This document shows, piece after piece, positions 1 through 64,000 of a stretch of DNA of 64,000 nt; positions within the stretch are counted from its first letter, which is position 1; each line of letters begins with the position of its first letter. The notes under the pieces are model-generated. The model worked only from the letters and a program-made list of their open reading frames with translations. It was not told the origin of the DNA and did not search any database. Both the position numbers and the translations under genes were made by a program. Source of the stretch: Heliocidaris tuberculata (lineage: Eukaryota; Echinodermata; Echinoidea; Camarodonta; Echinometridae); the NCBI GenBank assembly GCA_025618425.1, contig CM046832.1, forward strand, positions 18,447,608 to 18,511,607, given 5' to 3'.

Positions 1-138
1 ACATACATACAGCAGTGTTTGTGATATACACACGCCGTGTCTCGATGAAAGGGAGTATCTTGAGGAAGAAAGACAAATAATTACTTGGACTATCTATATA
101 GACCTTCTTAATTTAAATAGTATGTGGCTGTTGTATAG

Positions 139-714
139 GTAGGTTTTCATTGGGCATGCCAACGATTCACGAAGGATGCGAACGTCGAAAAAATGGCAAA
201 GTCCAACTTTTGGGAGCCGCAAACCATTCTTGCGCAGTTTGTGCGTAGTTCTTATAGCGTATGTGAGAATATCGTGTGTAGCGTTGCCGAAATATGGCCA
301 GTCCACATACACGAAGAAAACACGACTAAAATGCGAACAACACGAGAAATGATGGGACAAACTTCGCTGCTTTCGCGAGACATGCGCGGGAGAATCTCCA
401 AACTGTCGGATTCTGCGAGCATTACGCACGTCGTGAGTAGGTCGTGCACATATGACGAAGCTTTTCAGACATTTTCAAGGGTAAATTACGAACAAATTAC
501 GATCAGGGATGCTGGAATGTTCTCAAGAAATTTCAAACTTTTTTGAAGTTCTTGCCGTACTAAAAACAAAACTAACGCGAACAATTGACGACGCTTCCGA
601 ACCCCCGCGCTTGTTTGGGGAACTTTTGGAGCCTAAAATACGAATGTTGGACTGTCCCATTTTTTCGACATTCGCATCCTTCGCGAATCGTTGCATGCCC
701 TGTGAAAACCCACC
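139..714. mobile_element. Foldback/TIR element with about 75-bp inverted arms
   Basis: The left arm (about 139-210) and right arm (about 640-714) are imperfect reverse complements. They share a GGGCATGC block, CGATTC.CGAAGGATGCGAA and GTCGAAAAAATGG. Short ORFs between the arms have no recognisable domain. Target duplication not resolved. Confidence 0.65.
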
Positions 715-1142
715 TTTTAACATGAACATTCGTTATCATTGTGATGAGAATGATAGCGATTGATGAGGAAAATGTATGTCTTTCTGTTTGTTATCGATCA
801 AGGTAATTATTTCATATAAAATGAAAATACATGTAGCAAGGTGCTATAATACAACCAATTAAATACTAGGAAGGGAGAGACGAGAGAAACATGTTTTTCA
901 AAACTAAACAGAAGGGATGAAAAATAAATGCAATAAATACGCAAATGGTAACAGATATTCCAGGGAAATATGATGCAAAATTATTGACGTATGCTGCTAT
1001 CAAAATTTAATTAAAATTTGCAACAAAAAAAAATCTCTTTCTCTCCTCTTCTTCATCTCTCTTTCTTTCTCTATCTACCCACCCACCGACATCTTTCTAG
1101 CACTGCTTATAATATCAGAGCAATGCCAAGACTTGTGAGGAC

Positions 1143-1184
1143 AGATAGAGAGAGAGAAAAAAAAGAGAGAAAGGGAGAGAGGGA

Positions 1185-1234
<50 letters not shown>
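1143..1234. repeat. (GA)n microsatellite
   Basis: Purine tract, nearly pure GA at its 3' end. It gives rise to spurious low-complexity Arg/Glu or Ser/Leu ORFs. Confidence 0.95.
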
Positions 1235-1239
<5 letters not shown>

Positions 1240-1842
1240 ACTTGTCTTGTATACAAGAGGGCGATACACTGAAACAAGAATACGACTCCTTTCATTAGTG
1301 GTGCAATGAGGAAAAAAAGAGATATTTTGGAAAGACGATTTTAGTTTTCCATTAATGGCATTGAGGTGTAGAATCACTTCTTAAAAAATGTGGTTTAACT
1401 AAATAGATTTTAATATCAGTTATTTAAAGTCATATAAAATGAAATGGCATATAAAATTAAACGGCGGGGACTTTGTTTTAAGTGTAACTGTACGTAGTAA
1501 AATTAATGAGTACACAGTGACAATGTGATGTTACTGTTTACTCATCATGTTATATAAATATCCGATATATTAAAATAGACATTGAATGTCTATTTCCAAT
1601 AAGATATTTTGATTGGAATTAGGGAGGGGTAACTTTCAGAGATTTCAAAAGGCTGGAATGTGTGAGCTTATTGCATACAAACGACAAATATTGGAGTGTG
1701 TTAATATTAACATTTTACAGAATGGAAAATACGATATCTGGGAGAGACCTAGTACTGGGTTGATATCAGATTTTAAAAACAATCAGGATAATTAGGTCAT
1801 TGTGGATAACATAGTACATTACCGACTCGATGCATCAAAGGC

Positions 1843-1844
<2 letters not shown>

Positions 1845-1912
<68 letters not shown>
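1845..1912. repeat. (GA)n microsatellite
   Basis: Pure GA dinucleotide array of about 34 copies. Confidence 0.95.
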
Positions 1913-1915
<3 letters not shown>

Positions 1916-2459
1916 CAAATCAAGTCTGCAAATTATGGGTGTTGCGCCATCTGGAGGCCAAAATGAACCATAAGAACTCGCTGCATCCTCTGACATTCTC
2001 TGGGAATTTCAAATTGGCCGTATCGGTACGGTCACTGTGATGTAGCGGTGGTCTACTTTCCCATTCGCTCCAACACAAAAAATTACTAAAATGTCAAGTT
2101 TTCAAAATGTATAACTCCGTAGAATCTTTTTCTTTTTAGAGGACCTATAACAATAATGCTATCTACAATATATTTTGAGAACTGGGAGAGTTAACCGTGA
2201 CTACGTCACGATCGATTCACCAAATTGCCAATTTGAGTTTCGCATAGATGTAGTGATCTCATTTTTCATAAATGAGATCATAAACATAAACATTCATAAC
2301 TATCTTATTCTTTGTCCGATTGCTTTCATATTTTCACCATCCTGTTTCTCTTATTTTTCTCCTTTCACACAAATCAGCTTTTTACAAAAATGCCTTGGTC
2401 ATGTTGGTCCTTTCTGTATCCACTTTGAGCGTACTCGCAATTAGTAGTTTTCGCCTAAT

Positions 2460-2952
2460 CTCAAGATCCTCCTACTCCCCTCTCCCCCCACCCGCCATAG
2501 TGCCAAGTGTTTTCTTCCTTCTCACCTTTCCTCCGTCGCAACTCTCTCTTCATCAATAATAACTTTTGTCTGTTTTCTGCTCTTCTTTTCTTTCTGCTCC
2601 CTTTCTCTCTTTTTTTCCTGCTTCTTCACAGTATGAATTGGACTGTCTTGTTAGTTTTTCGCTATCCTTCATTTCTTTCACCGCTTTCCTCCTCTCATCC
2701 ACTCCTCATTTTCAGACTCCTTTATTTTCCATTCTCCTTTATTTTCTATACTCCTCTCTTTTCTTATTTTGTTTCTTCCCTTCCTTCTGCCTCTTCGTTT
2801 CTTCCTGTCTTTCATTCTCTCTATACATGCTCTACAATGTCCAACACTCTTTCTGTTTGTCGATCTGTCTCTATTTCTCTGTTTGTCTATCTCTGTCTCT
2901 GTCTCTTTGTCTCTCTGTATCTCTCGCTTCCTTCACCGATATAATGTTGCTT

Positions 2953-2986
<34 letters not shown>

Positions 2987-3000
2987 GCTCTCTCGCCCAG
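2460..3000. repeat. Pyrimidine-rich tract with (CT)n core
   Basis: About 540 bases dominated by C and T on the + strand, with pure (CT)n at about 2957-2982. ORFs here are Ser/Leu/Phe low complexity and are not genes. Confidence 0.85.
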
Positions 3001-3454
3001 CCTCTTTTGCTACAATAGCCTTACATAAATAGGCAAATATATTAAATCTCAATTGAATGTACTTAAGATACTGCTGAAATTAATCGAATTCATTCTCCAT
3101 GCAGTTAACGTTAACATCTAGATGAACACTAAACGTCGAGATTAATCGAAAAATAATCTTGTAACAATAAGTGTTTTTAACATGTACAATGATCATCAAG
3201 AAATAGTTTCATTTTAATGAAAGTATTTTCCAAAATCTGTCGAAATAGCCATATACCTTCCTTACTATTTCAAGACGTGTCTTCATATTTTGCCAGTTCG
3301 ATTGAAGATATCTATCATAAACGTACGCAGCATCATTTCCTTCAATTTTTTTTCGAGTCAGAAAATACAAGTCGGATGAACTTACTGTCTCATGCATGTG
3401 CAAGGCAGATGACACATAAGAGATGTTGGGAATAAAGGGAATAACCTGACACTG

Positions 3455-3905
3455 TGGTTTATTGCCATTTGGTCCAATCAACGTTTCGTCCAATAACCAG
3501 TAGGGCCAATAGCTATTTCGTCTATAACCATTTGGTCTAATGATTTTTTATTCATTTTTAAAATTGCTAATTTTTACAATTTATTTGTTTATTTATTTAT
3601 CTATCTATTCATTGTTTATTCTTTTTTTTTTTTTTTTTGGGGGGGGGGGGCAATTGGTCCAATTACCAAATGGTCCATTATCATCAGCTGGTCCAGTTAC
3701 CATTAATTTTGGTCTTATCATCAAATGGTCTAAACCCAATTAATCCAATACACACTTGGTCCATCAATCATTTGGTCCATATTTCAGTTGGTCTAATTTC
3801 ATTTTGTCTAATGTCATATCATCTAATAACCACTTGGTCTAATTAGCATTTGGTCCAGTGACCATTTAGTCTAATAACCTTTTGGTCTAATAACCCATTG
3901 GTTTA
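3455..3905. repeat. TTGGTC minisatellite
   Basis: Degenerate tandem repeats of about 16-24 bases with consensus near CATTTGGTCTAATAACC, more than 15 copies. A T-run then a G-run (about 3620-3651) interrupts the array. A stray inverted copy (GGACCAAATGG) is at about 4239. Confidence 0.85.
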
Positions 3906-4927
3906 ATGATAAGTACGGGGCCAACGCTAGCCATCTACGACCCTAGGACGTCCATGTGCTGCATTGTTTTAAATCTTAGATCCAGATTTTGTACGATAAT
4001 CAGTTTAAGTTTCTGCAGTTAATTTGTATCTAGAGCTAGATCAATTTTCATTTAATTAATGAAGGCATTTCCAAATTAAATATGTAAAAAATGCCTTCTG
4101 TACCATAGATATTATAATATTTTAATGGTAATAATAAACAAATATACTATGCACTGAGAGGCTGTAGTTGAAATTATGGATTCCGAGGTGGCAGGAAAAG
4201 CACTATAATAGTGCTATTTCTGTCACCGAGGTGGCATTGGACCAAATGGCAATTTACCGACACTGTGTCCTATTCATATGACCTTGTCTCATTTACTGCA
4301 CTTTTAGTAATCATAAGTGCTTAGGGTCACTTGATATCTCTTCAAAACATGATTAATATGCCTGTTTACACCCCTGTCCAAAATCTTTACCGTACGTGGA
4401 AGTTACATATCAACTAACATAGCGTAGTTACTAAGCAACTTGTGCGTTAACATCTTGATTATGATAGTAAAATGGGGATGATTGGATTGCAAAAGTTGGG
4501 GCAAATCCAAAAATCGTGTAGGATGGAGGAAAAAAAGGGGGGGGGGGGAGGAGGCAGTAGACCAAGAAGTTTGATGGTGTCTGACTGGAAAGGTGACGAA
4601 ACATAATGTGATGAAGAAGAAGGCTCAGTACGCATAGTGAGGTGTAGAAAGAGATAACTGGATGGTATGTGGACCTATACCCTTGGCAAAACTCATAAGA
4701 AGAAGGCGATTTATAGCCGACGAAATGTCGTCGTGTATAACTTATGTCATGATTTTTTGTTTGTTGTTGTTGTGAGATTACACTCAACAAATCAAATCAC
4801 GTCAAGAAGAATGCAACAATATGGCAACTGCCCCTTTCCTCGGAATCGACGCTCGCCCCTTGTAACGCTGGTCGTAATAAACCAAATTGCGCATGCTCAA
4901 AACCAAATGTGAATTGTTGCGAAATAA

Positions 4928-5092
4928 CAAGAGAAAGAGAGAGACAGAGAGAGACAGACAGACAGAGAGACAGACAGAGAGACAGAGAAACAGACAGAAG
5001 GAGAGAGAGAGAGGGGGAGAGACAGAGAGAGAGAGAGAGAGACAGACAGAGAGACAGATAGACAGATCAGAGACGAGAGAGGAAAGAGAGAA
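4928..5092. repeat. (GA)n/(GACA)n purine tract
   Basis: Mixed GAGA and GACAGACA repeats. No gene. Confidence 0.9.
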
Positions 5093-7153
5093 CAATAGTG
5101 GTGGCCACAGGCCCATGTTACGATATGAAAGCCAATATTTTTCTGTCTTCCCACAATTTTGATCCACCGGCAAAGAAAGTCCATGTCTGAAATCACATTC
5201 AAATATATTTTAATCATTATTCATTTACTAATACCTTTTTACATCAACAGGCATGCTCTTCTCATCTATCGTTAATCACCCATCGATCTCTATCTCATAC
5301 ACCACGCAGGTGAACGCGCACACAATCTAGCGCATGATACCTCGTTCAAGATGTAAAGAAGATAGATTGCAAAAGAAGTTCTCTGTAACCGATCTTACAG
5401 TACTAATTGAGCAGAACCCATCGACCGGTATCATCAGGACGCATTTGGGGATATCTAGTGAACAGCATCTTTTCTCCTTGGTTAAATTAAGAGGCACGGG
5501 CATTGTTAATCATTCATCAAGGTATACGTGAACAAGCTACGACCTTCGATTTAAGAGTATAGTGAACGATTGTTGGAAAAAAATCCCGAATGCCTTCACT
5601 TTATATTCAGATGGAATCAGCGGACATTACGTGATCTTCTTGTAATTGGTATCCTAAGAAAAGTACATGGTACTCAACAGACTGTTCATAAAAGAATATT
5701 AATTTATCGCCAGCGTGATATTGAGTAAAATGAACATGATGGAGACCCTGAATGGAAATACTACAGCTTGATGGGTGTCAAAGCTAGCTGAATACCCTTG
5801 GCTTAGTCTTTTTTGGGGGTAATGATGGGTGGTTGACATTTTGATAACGGATATCTTCATCAAAGACGTAATTCACTCAATTCATTGCAACGCTTCAACT
5901 CATCTTAGTCATGTCGATACAAATTAACTCGGGGGAGATTATTCGTCAAATACTGCGACAATGACGGCAGCAAATGCATCTCGAAATGACTTTTGAAGAT
6001 GCAATTTCACTTCTTTCGCATTAACCATTTTACAGTGAGTAACTCTCTGGATTTATATATTTGATTTCGCACAATTATATTTACATTAGTACCAGTATAA
6101 GTCAATTTCGGAATTCAGCAGTGGTCACTTTTGGAGAATTAAATAGCGTGACGCAATAATATTATCTCACTGAGGATTTGCTCTGGTCGCTAACCAATGT
6201 CATGATATCGAACCTTCATGCTGCATCAAATGAAAACAACACGCCATGATTATGTTTTACAGTCTGAGTGAACAAAAGGACAAATTCATTTAAAGCCAAT
6301 TCCCTATAGCAAAATCGACTCACTGAATTTTATTATAGTGGTGCCGGGAACAACATAAATATCATAATCTTATTGGCTTCAGTTACGTTGCTAAAAATAA
6401 ACTTCATGCATGTTGTATTGATTCGTGATAGATCAAAGACCAATTCGCAATTACAAAAGGAAATTCAATTAAAAAGTGCATAATAATCTTACAAACTTGA
6501 CATCCAAAAGTCGCAGAGAGATCAGCTTAAGTTTATTTTTCTTCAGGTTCTTCAGGTTTGAGGTGGTTCACTTCTACAGAGTTTAGTACCATGGGGTATC
6601 GCACTCTGGGACTTCAAGAAAAAACAAAACAACTGGAAAACCTAAGGATGATAATCTAACATTATAGCACACGAAATATATTTGAAATTCCCTGATACTT
6701 CAGTTTTTGACAAGGTGACAATTATTTTAATTTTCTTGTCCTGGCCCTAATTTCTAGAAAAAGGGTAACTGAACAATACCCTATAGCAGTTGCTCTGGAT
6801 GATCACACAAATTATGACACGAATGGATTATTTCGAAGTAAGATCTGTGAGATACAATAGTTAATGGCTATTCTCACCCTTTAAAATCTAGGGGAGCAAG
6901 AGGAAAGAGAGTATCCTATAATAAGGACAATCGTTACTGACTCTATCGTCATGAATCCGTTGTGAGCGCTTGATTTCACTAAGAGTACTTGTTCCCAAGG
7001 TGATAGGATGAAAAATATTCCAGCTTTTTGTTTCGCGGAGGGGTAGAAATCACAAGTCATGAACTCATAACTTCTCCGAGTCTTCTCTTTCCCTTTCCAA
7101 AGAATTGTAATGAGTCATGGAAAATAAGAGGAGAGTTTGATGTCAATATTGGG

Positions 7154-7161
7154 TATAAATA
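7154..7161 (+). promoter_or_regulatory. TATA box of the guanylyl cyclase gene
   Basis: TATAAATA lies 111 bases upstream of the first ATG of exon 1. A start about 30 bases downstream, near 7185-7190, would leave an 80-base leader. No competing TATA element was seen closer to the ATG. Inferred from motif and position only. Confidence 0.55.
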
Positions 7162-7204
7162 CCTGGCAATGAGTGACATTGAACACTAAGGGACCGGACG
7201 TGTC

Positions 7205-7271
7205 ATGCATGCTGGCCGGGTGTTTGGCATCATGCTGCTTTTACCCATGAACAGGTGTAATCATATCTCCA

Positions 7272-7288
<17 letters not shown>
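7205..7288 (+). promoter_or_regulatory. Upstream ORF overlapping the first guanylyl cyclase ATG
   Basis: A 27-codon ORF (ATG 7205, TAA 7286-7288) lies in a different frame from the receptor. It overlaps the first receptor ATG (7272) and stops 7 bases before the second in-frame ATG (7296). A second uORF of 13 codons starts at 7209 and ends at 7250. If transcription starts near 7185, both are in the leader, would lower translation, and would favour starting at Met 9 (7296). That ATG also has the better context (purine at -3, G at +4). Confidence 0.45.
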
Positions 7289-60723
<53,435 letters not shown>

Positions 60724-62191
60724 ATCTCAGGCTTTGACAAATCATAAGCTGATTCGAACAGGTCGAGTCGATCAGGATTTTTTACACTTTCTACACGGTG
60801 TTATATAGACCTGCGTTCACATCACCTTAACTTGGAAGATGTTTCGCTGTCCAGATGACATGAGATCTAACGTCGCACCCACAACGCCTTTGGGACAGCG
60901 AATTAAGAGGATATTTCGCTGTCCATACGACTTGAGATCTAACATCCCATTCACAGCGCCACGGGGACAGCGAGTTTATGTCGCTGTCCACACATGTGAG
61001 ATCCGACATCACATTCAAAAGTATCCATCTTTAACAGAACAAAGATGATATTTCGCTGTCCACTTGAGATCTAACATCGCATTCAAAACGCCACACAGGC
61101 AGCGAAAAAAAAGGATTTTCGCTGTCCACGAGATTTGAGATCTCACACCCCCTTTTTCTTAGTTATGTACCAAGTTGATTCACATGATACGGACCGCATA
61201 TTGAGAGGATATCTCGCTGTCCATAATTGTGTTGTGAGCTGTCATACCGTGTGGACAGCAGAACGTCAACGAAACATAATTTGAAAAAAAAAAAAAACGC
61301 ACAAAGGACACAGCCTTAGATTCACAGTGACGTGTATGTAAACTGTGTATAAATATGCCTTATCTGACCAACGTGGCTCTTATATTTTACTGCTTGATAT
61401 TATACTGAATTTCGTCCAAAAACACATGGACTGCTAGGTGACCAAGCCAACAAAGAAACAAATACTAAGTGTAATATTTTGTTCCTTATTCTTGACTGTG
61501 AGTATTAAATACAAAAGTGACGGTATGTTCACGTATGTTAAAGAAAAATCATAATAGCCAATACCGATCGAGATACTTGTTCACTTTTCTTAGCTTGCGT
61601 ATAGTATACAATGAATGATGAACATGAATTAAATCGGAATTATATTTGGTATTGGTCCAATTAGCTCTATATCATTTATAGGGGTATCAACGTCACAGAA
61701 GGTTCAGGAACACGCCGAAATCTTTCAAAAAGTCGGTAACGTATAACTACATGTATGACAAAATACATTTTGACTTACCCTAGTTTTCTTTTAACACAAT
61801 TAAAGAGAAAGTTGAGTCTGGGAAAGGTGAAGGCTAATCTGTTAGCTTTCTCATTATATGAATGTCAGTCTGGAAGAATTTCCGGAAAGAAATGTGTATT
61901 TTCATAAAACAGTCCTTGCAATGATGCTCAAATTCTTAAATCTTGAAATACGGAATTCTTCACCATCATACATTTGTTATTCTATCCTAACTGGGCGTAC
62001 TACATGTATCTGAATTTGATATTAGTAAACGATTTCAAGAACAATTATCAGATCTTTTATAAAATGGTAAAGCTCGCATGAATCCACTAAACGTTTTTAT
62101 TGTAATGATGATAATAATTGGTATCAATTTTGCAGTGAATATGATGACTTTATGAGATGCACCGTTTTTAATTTTCTAATTACAAAATAAA
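60724..62191 (+). other. 3' UTR and possible poly(A) signals of the guanylyl cyclase gene
   Basis: Non-coding sequence after the stop. ATTAAA at 61504-61509 and AATAAA at 62186-62191 are candidate polyadenylation signals. Which one is used cannot be told from the sequence. The first 500 bases carry the hairpin array listed separately; the rest is unremarkable AT-rich DNA. Confidence 0.4.
60842..61225 (+). repeat. Tandem CGCTGTCC/GGACAGCG hairpin array in the 3' UTR
   Basis: Six degenerate units start at about 60842, 60913, 60980, 61051, 61116 and 61212. Each opens with TTTCGCTGTCCA or a close variant. The first four then carry TGAGATCTAACATC-like and CATTCA-like blocks. Units 1 and 2 close with GGGACAGCGA and unit 4 with GGCAGCGA, the reverse complement of the opening, so each can fold as a stem-loop. 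Period is roughly 65-72 bases, longer before the last unit. Confidence 0.8.
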
Positions 62192-62409
62192 CATTGTACT
62201 TATTAGCAGTACTGTCGTTAGGCTGTAGACATGTGTTATATTCTTTAAAAGGAAGCCTATTGATAAAGACTTGTTTTTGGTTCAGTATATATATATATGC
62301 ACGAAGATGTATACATATTTTTCAGAGACAATATTTTCGTATTTGCATCGTTTCTCATATTTTACCATCATTTATATCCCGCCACTTTGGTAGGCTGGAA
62401 AGAAAACCA

Positions 62410-62557
62410 GGGCCCTGTTACATAAAACTTTTTACCAATAACAAGTTACAATAACAGTTATATGCTACTGAAATACTTGCATCTGATTGGCTGAGAGCAA
62501 ATTTGTCATAGATCTGTTGCAATTGTTATCGATAAAAAGTTTTATGAAACAGGACCC
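62410..62557. mobile_element. 148-bp foldback MITE (GGGYCCTGTTWCAT arms)
   Basis: The left end GGGCCCTGTTACATAAAACT and the reversed right end GGGTCCTGTTTCATAAAACT are inverted arms. The centre TTGCATCTGATTGGCTGAGA then GCAAATTTGTC is shared with the reverse complement of 53681-53706. About 1.7 kb after the coding sequence. Confidence 0.85.
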
Positions 62558-62811
62558 GGAATTTGGAGATAAATTTGAAACGTAGCTTTGCCTTTTTATA
62601 TGGCTCGTTAGTTCGTAATCGGATCCTATTTTTTTGTCTTTTACTGCTTTGGAGTTTACTAAACAATAGGACCCAACGATGACAGCTTAAGAAGTTTCCC
62701 GTTATAAAATGGAACTGAAAATGGTTACTGACACCAGTAGTTGATAGTGAATCGGCTTCTCGAGAATTTAAACAATGGACTCAGAGATGATCCATTAATA
62801 AAAATAATGTT

Positions 62812-62967
62812 ACAATGATAATGATAATGATAATGATAATGCTGATGATAATGATAGTAACAATTACAATAACAGTAATGATAATAATGTTGATAATTAT
62901 TATGATAATAATAATAATAATAATAATAACAATAATAACAATAATGATTATGATAATAATAACAATG

Positions 62968-63033
<66 letters not shown>

Positions 63034-63054
63034 TTAATAATAAATAATAATAAA
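62812..63054. repeat. (GATAAT)n/(AAT)n microsatellite
   Basis: ATGATA-type repeats grading into pure AAT. ORFs here are poly-Ile artefacts. Confidence 0.95.
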
Positions 63055-63612
63055 ACTTATTATAGATATAACTGTTAAATCGTATTACATGTATCTTTAG
63101 TATTGCCCGTTAGAACGTTTTGCTGCTATGATTGTATAAGAATATTTCAATGGAAATTGCAGTACTGAAATATGAAAGTTCCAAGAGTGTTAAAATATGT
63201 CACTTTCCTTGGCGTTTGCTATATGATGTTTGAATATCCTTTCCCTTTCTTCTTAGTTTTATACCATCTCTCTTTCTCTTTCTTCGTACGTTTAGCTCAT
63301 CTCTCTCTCTCTCTCTTTCTCGATCATCTATCTTACATTTGAAACCATGTCTTTCCCTATTATTCAAATATAAATCAAATTATCGTATCGAAGTTGTATC
63401 TCTGGTTTATATATAAAATGATTCTGTAAAACACTGTTCCTTTTATTGATTTATACTGTAGCATACCTATTGCACAAATAACTTTATTATCAGTGTTTTA
63501 ACCGTGCAATACTATTCGATAATTACCAACAGAACATTGTGCAAGGATTAAAAAATAATAATATCTGTATAATTATAGCCTAGGCCTATGAGAAATTTAC
63601 GAGATATATCTG

Positions 63613-63923
63613 AGGGTGATTCATAAAGCTGTTCGTAAAGTTACGCATGACTTTACGAATGACTTAAATATGACAAGCCAAATGGGATGCTCAATCATTT
63701 TTAACTGCATCAACTAAAGTTTAACTGTGCAGATGTAGATTAACATAAAACATTTTTTGAATGCAAAGTATATTTTTTGCCATAATTTAATTGAGGTTAT
63801 TGGAAAAAAAGTCACACTTTGTTAAAACATCAGGAAAAACTTTGGGCATCCTATCTGGCACTTCATATTCAAGTCGTTCGTAAAGTCATGCGTAACTTTA
63901 CGAACAGCTTTATGAAACACCCT
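63613..63923. mobile_element. 311-bp TIR element (AGGGTGNTTCATAAAGCTG)
   Basis: TIRs of about 47 bp: AGGGTGATTCATAAAGCTGT at the left and, reversed, AGGGTGTTTCATAAAGCTGT at the right. Both continue TCGTAAAGTTACGCATGACT. The interior is AT-rich with no coding capacity. Confidence 0.88.
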
Positions 63924-63925
63924 CC

Positions 63926-64000
63926 TGGGGGTGTTTCATAAAGCTGTTCGTAAGTTACGAACAACTTTACGCACGACTGGTGATATGTTCTTGTGTTAAA
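63926..64000. mobile_element. Second TTCATAAAGCTG element, cut by the window end
   Basis: Starts GGGGGTGTTTCATAAAGCTG three bases after the previous element ends, then continues TTCGTAAGTTACGAACAACT. A related but not identical terminus. The rest lies outside the window. Confidence 0.65.

Larger units (their letters stand above)
1..7150. other. Upstream intergenic region
   Basis: No gene recognised. Beyond the listed foldback element, microsatellites and minisatellite, 5100-7150 is plain AT-rich sequence with only short ORFs lacking recognisable motifs. It probably includes the distal promoter of the cyclase gene. Confidence 0.6.

Noticed and set aside
193..763. Overlapping ORFs of 117 and 84 codons as a small gene
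   Set aside because: They lie between and across the inverted arms of a foldback element, frames overlap on both strands, and no domain or splice pattern is recognisable.
2175..3032. ORFs of 79-150 codons rich in Ser, Leu and Phe
   Set aside because: Translation of a CT-rich tract. The same pattern occurs at 21163-21522, 25142-25631, 28609-28891 and 56167-56560.
3540..3905. CRISPR-like array in the TTGGTC repeats
   Set aside because: Units are degenerate with no unique spacers of constant length, and the window is clearly eukaryotic.

Overview
The window is AT-rich, intron-rich metazoan DNA. It is packed with (GA)n/(CT)n and (TA)n microsatellites, poly-G/C runs, foldback MITEs, hAT-like fragments, tRNA-derived SINEs and non-LTR retrotransposons. 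With a receptor guanylyl cyclase as its only host gene, this suggests a marine invertebrate deuterostome, most likely an echinoderm. That assignment rests on general genome style and the gene family; no marker in the window proves it.

One host gene fills most of the window on the + strand. I could splice 22 coding exons (7272-60723) by hand, all with GT-AG introns and consistent phases, into an uninterrupted 1057-residue receptor guanylyl cyclase of the natriuretic-peptide/sperm-peptide receptor type. Its order is signal peptide, ANF-receptor-like ectodomain (exons 1-6), one transmembrane helix (exon 7), kinase homology domain (exons 8-15), dimerisation helix (exon 16) and class III guanylyl cyclase domain (exons 17-22). 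The key cyclase residues are present. A TATA box (7154-7161) and a 5' leader with two short upstream ORFs precede it. The proximal 3' UTR carries a tandem array of potential hairpins (60842-61225).

Region by region: 1-7150 is upstream DNA with a foldback element, microsatellites and a TTGGTC minisatellite. Intron 1 (13.6 kb) holds microsatellites, a SINE, a LINE 3' end, a 460-bp tandem duplication and the first copy of a hammerhead-like repeat. Introns 2-4 hold a TTAA-flanked foldback element interrupted by a hAT-type MITE, two adjacent copies of a GC-rich repeat (one interrupted by a 654-bp TIR element) and a decayed CR1/L2-like LINE interrupted by a 142-bp MITE. Introns 6-8 hold (TA)n arrays, the second hammerhead-like repeat, a 758-bp hAT-type element with an 8-bp target duplication, and a tandem duplication that copied exon 9 into a dead pseudo-exon. 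Intron 9 contains a 5'-truncated LINE of L1/Tx1 type with an open RT reading frame, sitting inside a (TG)n microsatellite. Introns 10-21 hold a third GC-rich repeat copy, more MITEs, a minus-strand SINE and a palindromic minisatellite. After the gene, 61230-64000 holds foldback MITEs and microsatellites.

I found no second host gene, no structural RNA gene I would trust, and no prokaryote-style system. The points most worth a second look are the exon 9 duplication, the leader uORFs, the 3' UTR hairpin array, the paired foldback MITEs that share a core but not their arms, the LINE in the TG tract and the repeated hammerhead-like motif.
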